Below, piece by piece: positions 31,092 to 37,473 of a stretch of DNA of 39,612 bases; position 1 is the stretch's first letter; each line of letters opens with the position of its first letter. Origin of the DNA: Prevotella sp. (GTDB lineage: Bacteria; Bacteroidota; Bacteroidia; Bacteroidales; Bacteroidaceae); the NCBI GenBank assembly GCA_017645905.1, contig JAGCNO010000005.1, forward strand, positions 1 through 39,612, written 5' to 3'. The position numbers and the translations under genes are program-made. The notes below the pieces were generated by a model, which made no database searches, was not told where the DNA came from, and was given only the letters and a program-made list of their open reading frames with translations.

Positions 31092-32495
31092 ATGAAAACC
31101 ATTGACTTCATATCGCTGGGCTGCTCGAAGAACCTTGTGGACAGCGAAGTACTGATGGGACTTTTCGAGGCCCACGGCTATCATGTGACTCACGACGACC
31201 CCGACCCTAAGGGGGAAATTGTCGTCGTCAACACCTGTGGCTTCATTGCCGACGCCAAGGAGGAGAGCATCAACACCATCCTGGAACAGGTGCAGCGCAA
31301 GGCCGAGGGAGAGGTAGAGCGTATCTACGTGATGGGCTGCCTGTCAGAGCGTTACCTTGCAGAGCTGGAAGAAGAAATACCGGAGGTAGACGGATGGTAT
31401 GGGAAGTTCAACTATAAAGATTTGCTAAAGGCCCTCCCCAGCAGACCCTCCCCCAACCCCTCCCTGCAGGGAGGGGAGTATATACATTTGTCATCAGAAT
31501 TGTCTGCGGATGAAGTAACCGCTTCCCTCCCTGCAGGGAGGGGTTGGGGGAGGGTCTTAACCACCCCTCCTCACTACGCCTACATCAAGATTAGCGAGGG
31601 CTGCGACCGGTCGTGTGCCTACTGCGCCATACCCATTATCACCGGCCATCATCGCAGCCGGCCAATGGAGGAAATCCTCGACGAGGTACGTCAGTTAGTG
31701 GCTCGTGGCGTGAAGGAGTTTCAGATTATTGCTCAGGAGCTAACCTATTATGGTCTTGATCTTTACGGCGAGCGGCGCATTGCCCAGCTTATTGAACAGA
31801 TGGCCGACATAGAGGGTGTGGTGTGGATACGTCTGCACTATGCCTACCCCACGAATTTCCCCTGGGAGCTGCTGCGTGTCATTCGTGAGAAGAAGAACGT
31901 CTGCCGATACATCGACGTGGCTCTTCAGCATGTAAGCGACAACATCCTCGCCCGAATGAAGCGTAACATCAGCAAGCTGGAGACCTACGACTTTGTGGAG
32001 CGCTTGCGCCGTGAGGTGCCCGGCATCCACCTGCGCACCACGATGATGGTGGGCTTCCCCGGCGAGACTGATGAGGATTTCCGTGAACTGATAGACTTTG
32101 TGAAGTGGGCACGCTTTGAGCGTCTCGGAGCCTTTGCCTATAGCGAGGAGGACGGCACCTGGTCGGCGACGCACTACGAGGACGACGTGCCCGAGGACGT
32201 AAAGCAGCGCCGCCTGGACCGTCTGATGCGCGTCCAGCAGAACATCAGCGCCGAGATAGAGGCCGCAAAGGTGGGCACCGTGCTTCCAGTTATCATCGAC
32301 CGCGTGGAGGGCGACTACTATGTCGGCCGTACGGAGTTCTGTTCACCCGAGGTAGACCCTGAGGTGCTCATTCCGATAAGGGGAATGAAAGGTAGTGAAG
32401 GGGACGATAGTTCTGCCCTTACAATAGGAAATATATATAATGTGAAGATTACCGATTCTGAGGAGTTTGACCTCTACGGGGAGATAGTGTGGTAA
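31092..32495 (+). CDS. rimO: Ribosomal protein S12 methylthiotransferase RimO
   Basis: Radical-SAM enzyme that methylthiolates the conserved Asp of ribosomal protein S12. 467 residues. The N-terminal methylthiotransferase domain has Cys11 (SLGCSKNLVDSE), Cys49 (VNTCGFI) and Cys83 (MGCLSERY) for the auxiliary cluster; the radical-SAM cluster is Cys171, Cys175 and Cys178 (GCDRSCAYCAIPIITG). The C-terminal TRAM domain includes YYVGRTEFCSPEVD. Residues about 117-155, between the two domains, are encoded by a paired GC-rich inverted element (31444-31556), making the linker some 20-25 residues longer than I expect. The frame is intact on both sides. Confidence 0.95.
   Translation: MKTIDFISLGCSKNLVDSEVLMGLFEAHGYHVTHDDPDPKGEIVVVNTCGFIADAKEESINTILEQVQRKAEGEVERIYVMGCLSERYLAELEEEIPEVDGWYGKFNYKDLLKALPSRPSPNPSLQGGEYIHLSSELSADEVTASLPAGRGWGRVLTTPPHYAYIKISEGCDRSCAYCAIPIITGHHRSRPMEEILDEVRQLVARGVKEFQIIAQELTYYGLDLYGERRIAQLIEQMADIEGVVWIRLHYAYPTNFPWELLRVIREKKNVCRYIDVALQHVSDNILARMKRNISKLETYDFVERLRREVPGIHLRTTMMVGFPGETDEDFRELIDFVKWARFERLGAFAYSEEDGTWSATHYEDDVPEDVKQRRLDRLMRVQQNISAEIEAAKVGTVLPVIIDRVEGDYYVGRTEFCSPEVDPEVLIPIRGMKGSEGDDSSALTIGNIYNVKITDSEEFDLYGEIVW
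31444..31556. repeat. Paired inverted REP-like element inserted in frame in rimO
   Basis: The left arm (31444-31475) and right arm (31525-31556) are 32-bp perfect reverse complements, each containing a small palindrome CCCTCCCTGCAGGGAGGG. They flank 49 bp of single-copy sequence. Organisation resembles REPINs (two REPs facing each other). Confidence 0.88.
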
Positions 32496-32505
32496 ATAAA
32501 CCCCA

Positions 32506-32571
32506 GAGAAAGAACGGCTTCTTCAACCCGAAAGAACGGCTTATTCAATGCGAAAAAGCCGTTCTTTCTCC
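32506..32571. repeat. Period-22 hairpin repeat array E, after rimO
   Basis: Units at 32508-32529 and 32530-32551 start GAAAGAACGGCTT (reverse complement of array C units); a third, inverted unit at 32552-32571 ends GCCGTTCTTTCTCC. A 15-bp perfect stem pairs 32506-32520 with 32556-32570. It begins 11 bases after the rimO stop and may terminate it. Confidence 0.88.
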
Positions 32572-32709
32572 TTAATTCTCTCGAGAATTTCATAGACATA
32601 TCCGTTTTTCGTTTCAGAGAGTGCCGTTCTCCTGCCGACTTTGAACTACCCTTTTGTCCTTTCTCTTCGGCTCTAATACAGCTTTGGCCCTCACTTTTTC
32701 CGTCATATA

Positions 32710-32741
32710 TTTGGTCATGTCAAGGGAAATGCCTACCTTTG
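32710..32741 (+). promoter_or_regulatory. Promoter of the SUMF1/FISUMP fusion gene
   Basis: TTTG (32710-32713), 20 nt, TACCTTTG (32734-32741). Transcription should begin near 32747, directly before a 68-bp hairpin; the leader is about 140 nt. Confidence 0.83.
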
Positions 32742-32750
32742 CACCATCCA

Positions 32751-32818
32751 AGTAGGAGCCGACTCTTCCAAGCGTCGGGAAAACGCCACCCCGACGCTTG
32801 GAAGCGTCGGCTCCTACT
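32751..32818. repeat. Long hairpin at the 5' end of the fusion-gene transcript
   Basis: 29-base arms (32751-32779 and 32790-32818) with a single mismatch and a 10-nt loop. Each arm holds a sub-palindrome related to GACGCTTGGAAGCGTC. It lies a few bases after the predicted transcription start. Confidence 0.88.
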
Positions 32819-32888
32819 ACAAAGCAGAAAATTAACTGTTAGTTATATAGAAGAAGTATTATAACTATAATCTAAACTTAAAAGAACT

Positions 32889-34736
32889 ATGAAAAAGGTA
32901 ATCAGACATTTAATTGTTGCGCTATGCATGATTATTGCTCCGTTGTCCGTCAATGCACAGGAGCTGATCATCAAAACCAGTTACTCCGAGTACGTTATTC
33001 CTCTAAACGACTCGTTCGCCATCGTGCCTTCGGGCACCAATCTGTTTATATTTGCCAGCAACAGCGACCGTATGACAATGGTGCAGTTTAGTGATATTAC
33101 AGGCATAAGCTACCGCGGCCCAAGTGGCGGTACAAGTGACGGCTTGAAGGGCGACGTGAACGAAGACGGATGGGTTGACGTGGCCGACATCTCAGCGGTC
33201 ATCGACATCATGGCGGGCAAGGACGTCAATCTGCAGCTGGGACCGGTAGAGACCAAGACCTACACCGTCAACGGTGTCAGTTTCACCATGATTGGCGTGG
33301 AGGGCGGCACCTTCCAGATGGGCAGCGACGACAGTGATGCCTACGACGATGCTAGGCCCGTTCATCAAGTGACGCTATCATCTTTCAGTATCGGGCAGAC
33401 GGAGGTGACGCAGGCCCTGTGGAATGCCGTGATGGGCCAGAAGCCTACCAGTGACGGCAAGCAGTGGAGCAGTACTTATGGTCTGGGCGACAACTACCCC
33501 GCCTACTATGTGAACTGGAACGACTGTCAGGAGTTTATCACCAAGCTTAACCAGCTGACTGGTCAGCAGTTTCGCCTGCCAACGGAAGCAGAGTGGGAGT
33601 ATGCCGCCCGAGGTGGCAACAAGAACCAGGGATGCAAGTACAGCGGAAGCAACACTATCGATGATGTGGCATGGTACGATTATAACCTCTCAGAGATGGA
33701 AAGCGATACAGGGTATGGCACACAGCCTGTAGCCACTAAACAGTCCAACGAGCTGGGCATCTACGACATGACCGGCAACGTGTGGGAGTGGTGCAGTGAC
33801 TGGTATGGAGACTACACATCAGATGCTCAGACCAATCCCACTGGCCCCGCTTCGGGCTCTGGCCGCGTGCTCCGTGGGGGCGGCTGGTACACCTTCACCA
33901 AGCGGCTCTGTCGTGTCTCCTTTCGGGAAAGCTACCTCCCTTCAAGCCGCGACTACGACCTGGGAGTGCGCCTCGCCCTGAATGTTGCTCCTTTGTCCGT
34001 CAATGCGCAGGAGCTGATTATCAAAACCAGTAACTCCGAGATGGTTATTCCTCTAAACGACTCCTTCTCCATCGTACCTTCGGGCAGTAATCTGATGATA
34101 TATGACAGCAACAACGACCGCCCGACAATGGTGCAGCTTAGTGATATTACAGGCATAAGCTACCGCAGCACAAGTGGCGGCACAAGTGACGGCTTAAAGG
34201 GCGACGTGAACGAGGACAAGACTGTCGACGTGGCCGACATCGCAGCCGTCATCGACATCATGGCGGGCAAGGAAGTTGCCGACGAGAAGGCCTATACCAC
34301 CTGCCCTAATGAGAACCACCCGCACTGGATAGACCTCGGCCTGCCGTCGGGAACGCAGTGGCGGTGCTGCAACGAGGGGACTTCCAAGCCGGAGGACTAC
34401 GGTGGCTATTATACCTTCGATGAGGCTCAGGCTTATAATCCCCCTTCGCTGGATCTGATAAAGGAGCTTCTTAATAATACCACCTCTGTATGGACCACTC
34501 AGAACGGCGTGTACGGTCGTAAGTTTACCGGTTCCAATGGCGACTCTGTGTTCCTCCCCGCTGCCGGGGCCGTCTTTGACGGCGAGTTGGACTACGTCGG
34601 GTCGGACGGCTACTACTGGTCGTCGACGCCTTACGACGAGATCCGCGCGTACGGCCTCGGCTTCGATTCGGGCAGCGCCGACTGGGGCTACTACTACTAC
34701 CGCTACTACGGACGATCTGTGCGCCCTGTGCGTTAG
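32889..34736 (+). CDS. Secreted two-part protein: dockerin-repeat + SUMF1 lectin-fold domain fused to a paralogous dockerin-repeat + FISUMP domain
   Basis: A 615-residue secreted protein. Residues 1-24 are a signal ending PLSVNAQ. Residues 25-85 form a beta module (LIIKTSYSEYVIPLNDSFAI to DITGISY), 87-110 a single dockerin repeat (GDVNEDGWVDVADISAVIDI). Residues about 115-364 are a formylglycine-generating-enzyme-like (SUMF1) domain: GGTFQMGSDD, PVHQVTLSSFSIGQTEVTQALW, RLPTEAEWEYAARGG, GNVWEWCSDWYG, GRVLRGGGW. At residue 366 the protein restarts: APLSVNAQELIIKTSNSEMVIPLND repeats the first module, including the signal-cleavage region, then a second dockerin repeat, and residues about 470-615 are a FISUMP domain (HWIDLGLPSGTQW, DGYYWSST, ending SVRPVR). 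The restart lies in a gapless 293-bp direct repeat. Both lectin-fold domains end in runs of NNC codons (33885-33962, 34632-34709) like DGR variable regions. Likely surface or secreted ligand-binding protein. Confidence 0.85.
   Translation: MKKVIRHLIVALCMIIAPLSVNAQELIIKTSYSEYVIPLNDSFAIVPSGTNLFIFASNSDRMTMVQFSDITGISYRGPSGGTSDGLKGDVNEDGWVDVADISAVIDIMAGKDVNLQLGPVETKTYTVNGVSFTMIGVEGGTFQMGSDDSDAYDDARPVHQVTLSSFSIGQTEVTQALWNAVMGQKPTSDGKQWSSTYGLGDNYPAYYVNWNDCQEFITKLNQLTGQQFRLPTEAEWEYAARGGNKNQGCKYSGSNTIDDVAWYDYNLSEMESDTGYGTQPVATKQSNELGIYDMTGNVWEWCSDWYGDYTSDAQTNPTGPASGSGRVLRGGGWYTFTKRLCRVSFRESYLPSSRDYDLGVRLALNVAPLSVNAQELIIKTSNSEMVIPLNDSFSIVPSGSNLMIYDSNNDRPTMVQLSDITGISYRSTSGGTSDGLKGDVNEDKTVDVADIAAVIDIMAGKEVADEKAYTTCPNENHPHWIDLGLPSGTQWRCCNEGTSKPEDYGGYYTFDEAQAYNPPSLDLIKELLNNTTSVWTTQNGVYGRKFTGSNGDSVFLPAAGAVFDGELDYVGSDGYYWSSTPYDEIRAYGLGFDSGSADWGYYYYRYYGRSVRPVR
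32934..33226 (+). repeat. Direct repeat, copy 1 (intragenic)
   Basis: 293 bp, encoding end of signal, beta module and dockerin repeat. It aligns without gaps to 33984-34276 at an offset of exactly 1050 bp (350 codons), with roughly nine in ten bases the same by eye. Confidence 0.9.
33885..33962 (+). other. Candidate variable region 1 (SUMF1 domain C-terminus)
   Basis: Codons after TGG read TAC ACC TTC ACC, then later CTC, AGC TAC CTC and GAC TAC GAC, at surface-loop positions where related proteins often show Asn runs (RGGSWNNN..CRVSNRNNNN). This is consistent with AAC codons altered at their adenines. GAA and TCA codons do not fit, so support is partial. Confidence 0.4.
33984..34276 (+). 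repeat. Direct repeat, copy 2 (intragenic)
   Basis: Second copy of the 293-bp repeat; retains the signal-cleavage segment APLSVNAQ in the middle of the protein, evidence for fusion of two secreted paralogues. Confidence 0.9.
34632..34709 (+). other. Candidate DGR-type variable region 2 (FISUMP C-terminus)
   Basis: At putative variable positions the codons are TAC GAC, ATC CGC, TAC GGC, GGC, GAT, AGC GCC GAC, GGC TAC TAC TAC TAC CGC TAC TAC: all but one end in C, with the first two bases freely varied, as expected if AAC codons had been mutated at A. The fixed tail GGACGATCTGTGCGCCCTG and stop follow, in the place where DGR targets carry the initiation-of-homing sequence. No template repeat or reverse transcriptase is in the window. 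Confidence 0.5.
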
Positions 34737-34778
34737 AACTACTTGTGCATCCTTTTCCAACGCGAACGCGAAATAAAG

Positions 34779-34879
34779 CCCAAATTTCATTTTTACGCGC
34801 AGACCCTCCGGCGGGGTCGTGCCCCCCAGGGCACGTTGAGACCCCGTGGGAGGGTCTGCGCGTAAAAATGAAATTTGGG
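34779..34879. repeat. 101-bp near-perfect inverted repeat after the fusion gene
   Basis: About 40-base arms (34779-34819 with 34839-34879) have two adjacent mismatches, and the centre contains its own stem GTGCCC-ccca-GGGCAC-like. It begins 42 bases after the stop. It could be a terminator, a cruciform or a non-autonomous mobile hairpin. Confidence 0.9.
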
Positions 34880-34910
34880 GTCGACCCTTTACTTATTGAA
34901 ATAATTAACG

Positions 34911-34970
34911 TAATATTGATTAAAGAATGTTATGCGGCTTTGTTTATTGGCCGTTTCTGTTCTACCTTTG
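34911..34970 (+). promoter_or_regulatory. HU operon promoter with conserved upstream element
   Basis: TTTG (34939-34942), 20 nt, TACCTTTG (34963-34970). The segment 34911-34942 is identical to 31002-31033 at the rimO promoter, while the spacers differ. Confidence 0.85.
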
Positions 34971-34990
34971 CAATTTAATTAACGCGTGTA

Positions 34991-35263
34991 ATGAATAACA
35001 AGGAACTCATATCGGCATTGGCTGCCGCCACGGGCAGAAAGGTTGGCGAGGCAGGACGGCTCTTAGAGTACGTCACAATGCTCATGGGCGACCATTTCAC
35101 CCACGGCGACAGCGTGCAGCTGGCAGGGCTGGGAACCTTCGAAGTGCGCAAGAAGATGGAGCGCGTCATCGTCAATCCCGGCACAGGGCAGCGCATGCTC
35201 GTGCCGCCAAAGCTGGTGCTGGGGTTCAAGCCTCACCTTGCCATGAAGGAACAGATAAAATGA
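34991..35263 (+). CDS. HU-family DNA-binding protein
   Basis: A 90-residue HU/IHF-like nucleoid protein. The N-terminal helices MNNKELISALAAATGRKVGEAGRLLE are followed by the family beta segment VQLAGLGTFEVRKKMERVIVNPGTGQRM with the Pro of the DNA-intercalating arm tip, then PPKLVLGFKPHLAMKEQ. It binds and bends DNA without strong specificity in most cases. Its stop overlaps the next HU gene start by 4 bases (ATGA at 35260-35263), so the two probably make a heterodimer from one transcript. Confidence 0.93.
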   Translation: MNNKELISALAAATGRKVGEAGRLLEYVTMLMGDHFTHGDSVQLAGLGTFEVRKKMERVIVNPGTGQRMLVPPKLVLGFKPHLAMKEQIK

Positions 35264-35580
35264 GCAGGATATACCTTGACGAACTGGCCACTGAGCTGGC
35301 CGAGAAGCGCGACATCAGCCAGAAGCAGGCAAGGCTGTTTCTGAAAGCCCTTGTGGAGACTATCCAGAAGGGCATCGGCGACGACGGGCTGGTGAAGGTG
35401 AAGGGCCTGGGAACGTTTAAGCTCATCGACATCGATGCCCGCGAGAGCGTCAGCGTGAACACTGGCGAGCGAGTGATGATAGAAGGTCACCAGAAACTCG
35501 CGTTCATCCCCGACGCAGCAATGAAGGAACTGGTGAACCGCCCGTTCTCGATGTTTGAGACAGTAATATTGAATAAATAA
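35260..35580 (+). CDS. HU-family DNA-binding protein (second subunit)
   Basis: A 106-residue HU/IHF-like protein: MSRIYLDELATELAEKRDISQKQARLFLKALVE helices, then VKVKGLGTFKLIDIDARESVSVNTGERVMIEGHQKLAFIPDAAMKELVN. The arm tip has EGH in place of the usual Pro-rich tip, and a C-terminal tail RPFSMFETVILN extends beyond the core. Translationally coupled to the preceding HU gene; the moxR gene begins 14 bases later, so the HU promoter may also drive the Bat operon. Confidence 0.92.
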   Translation: MSRIYLDELATELAEKRDISQKQARLFLKALVETIQKGIGDDGLVKVKGLGTFKLIDIDARESVSVNTGERVMIEGHQKLAFIPDAAMKELVNRPFSMFETVILNK

Positions 35581-35594
35581 ACTATAAAAGAAAA

Positions 35595-36590
35595 ATGGCA
35601 GAAAACATTGACATCCGTGAACTAAACATTCGGATAGAACAGCAAAGTGGCTTCGTCACCAACCTGGTGACGGGCATGGACCGCGTCATCGTCGGTCAGA
35701 AACATCTGGTAGATTCATTGCTCATCGGTCTGCTGAGCGACGGCAACATCCTTCTCGAGGGTGTGCCCGGTCTGGCAAAGACATTAGCCATCAAGACCCT
35801 TGCGCAGCTCATCGACGCACAGTACAGCCGCATACAGTTCACTCCCGACCTGTTGCCGGCCGACGTGACGGGTACGATGATCTACTCGCAGAAGGACGAG
35901 AAGTTCCTTACGAAGAAAGGCCCCGTGTTTGCCAACTTCGTGCTGGCAGATGAGATTAACCGTGCTCCGGCAAAGGTGCAGAGTGCCCTGCTCGAGGCCA
36001 TGCAGGAGAAGCAGGTGACTATTGGCTCGGAGACCTTCGACCTGCCCAGCCCCTTCCTCGTGATGGCTACGCAGAACCCTATCGAGCAGGAGGGTACCTA
36101 CCCGCTGCCCGAGGCACAGGTGGACCGCTTCATGCTGAAGGTGGTCATCGACTATCCCTCGCTCGACGAGGAGAAGAAGATTATCCGCGAGAATATCGGC
36201 GAGGGCCTGCCCAAGGTTTCGCCTGTAACCTCGGCCAAGGACATCCTGAAGGCCCGCGAGGTGGTGCGCGAGGTGTATATCGACGAGAAGATTGAGCAGT
36301 ATATTGCCGACATTGTCTTTGCCACCCGCTATCCCGACCGTTATGGCCTGAAGGAACTGAAGGACATGATCAGCTTCGGCGGTTCGCCCCGCGCTTCCAT
36401 CAACCTGGCCAAGGCTGCCCGTGCCTATGCCTTCATCAAGCGCCGCGGCTATGTGGTGCCAGAGGATGTGCGTGCCGTGGCTCACGACGTGCTTCGCCAC
36501 CGTATCGGCCTGACCTACGAGGCAGAAGCCAGCAACATGACCAGCGAGGAGATTGTAAGCAAGATTATTAATAAGGTGGAGGTGCCATAA
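35595..36590 (+). CDS. MoxR-family AAA+ ATPase
   Basis: A 331-residue AAA+ chaperone-like ATPase. Walker A LEGVPGLAKTLAIKTLA near residue 55, Walker B FVLADEINRAPAKVQSALLEAMQE near residue 115, sensor 1 ATQNPIEQEGTYPLPEAQVDRF near residue 157, and the C-terminal lid with GGSPRASINLAKAARAYAF. MoxR proteins work with VWA-domain proteins encoded nearby, as here (DUF58 and BatA/BatB). First gene of the Bat cluster. Confidence 0.94.
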   Translation: MAENIDIRELNIRIEQQSGFVTNLVTGMDRVIVGQKHLVDSLLIGLLSDGNILLEGVPGLAKTLAIKTLAQLIDAQYSRIQFTPDLLPADVTGTMIYSQKDEKFLTKKGPVFANFVLADEINRAPAKVQSALLEAMQEKQVTIGSETFDLPSPFLVMATQNPIEQEGTYPLPEAQVDRFMLKVVIDYPSLDEEKKIIRENIGEGLPKVSPVTSAKDILKAREVVREVYIDEKIEQYIADIVFATRYPDRYGLKELKDMISFGGSPRASINLAKAARAYAFIKRRGYVVPEDVRAVAHDVLRHRIGLTYEAEASNMTSEEIVSKIINKVEVP

Positions 36591-36601
36591 GCCCCCTAAG
36601 A

Positions 36602-37471
36602 ATGGAAACATCAGAAATAATCAAGAAAGTCCGCAAGATTGAAATCAAGACCCGTGGTCTTAGCAATAATATCTTTGCCGGACAATACCACACCGCGTTC
36701 AAGGGCCGAGGCATGGCCTTCTCGGAGGTGCGTGAGTACCAATATGGCGATGACGTGCGCGACATTGACTGGAATGTGACTGCCCGCTTCAACAAACCCT
36801 ACGTGAAGGTGTTTGAGGAGGAGCGCGAGCTGACCGTCATGCTGCTCGTCGACGTCAGCGGCTCGCTCGACTTCGGCACACAGAAGCAGATGAAGCGCGA
36901 CATGGTGACGGAGATTGCCGCCACGCTGGCTTTCTCGGCCATTCAGAACAACGATAAGATTGGCGTCATCTTTTTCTCCGACAAGATTGAGAAATACATC
37001 CCGCCGAAGAAAGGCCGCAAGCACATTCTCTACATCATCCGCGAGATGCTCGACTTCCATGCCGACAGCCGCCGTACCGACGTGGCGCAGGCTATCGAGT
37101 TCCTTACCGGTGTGAGCAAGCGTCGCTGCACGGCCTTCCTGCTCAGCGACTTCTACAACCGCCAGGACTTCCAGCAGCAGCTTACCATCGCCAGCCGTAA
37201 GCACGACGTGGTGGCTATACAGGTTTATGACCGTCGTGCCGCCGAACTGCCCGACGTGGGACTGATGAAGGTGGTCGATGCTGAGACGGGCTTTGAGCAG
37301 TATGTCGATACCGGCAGCCGTAAACTTCGCGAAAGCTACCACCGCTATTGGACGAAACGTCAGGCCGACCTGAAGGAGACCTTTGCCAAGAGCAACGTAG
37401 ACAGCGTGAGCATTGCCACCGACGGTGACTACGTGAAGTCGCTGCTCGGACTGTTTAAACAACGTGGATAA
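36602..37471 (+). CDS. DUF58 domain protein with VWA-like fold
   Basis: A 289-residue cytoplasmic protein. The DUF58 signature is seen as FKGRGMAFSEVREYQYGDDVRDIDWNVTARFNKPYVKVFEEERE near residues 37-80, followed by the MIDAS-type LLVDVSGSLDFG near residue 85. The pair of MoxR ATPase and DUF58 protein is a recurrent module, thought to activate or fold membrane VWA partners. Starts 11 bases after moxR; ends 2 bases before the next gene. Confidence 0.93.
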   Translation: METSEIIKKVRKIEIKTRGLSNNIFAGQYHTAFKGRGMAFSEVREYQYGDDVRDIDWNVTARFNKPYVKVFEEERELTVMLLVDVSGSLDFGTQKQMKRDMVTEIAATLAFSAIQNNDKIGVIFFSDKIEKYIPPKKGRKHILYIIREMLDFHADSRRTDVAQAIEFLTGVSKRRCTAFLLSDFYNRQDFQQQLTIASRKHDVVAIQVYDRRAAELPDVGLMKVVDAETGFEQYVDTGSRKLRESYHRYWTKRQADLKETFAKSNVDSVSIATDGDYVKSLLGLFKQRG

Positions 37472-37473
37472 GA

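Noticed and set aside
32496-34990. Search for a DGR reverse transcriptase, accessory protein or template repeat near the variable regions
   Set aside because: No frame in the window shows reverse-transcriptase motifs (such as YxDD) and I found no AAC-rich copy of the variable segment; they would have to be elsewhere.
36611-37462. Long open frame opposite the DUF58 gene
   Set aside because: Antisense shadow; the plus-strand gene has clear DUF58 and MIDAS motifs and tight operon spacing.
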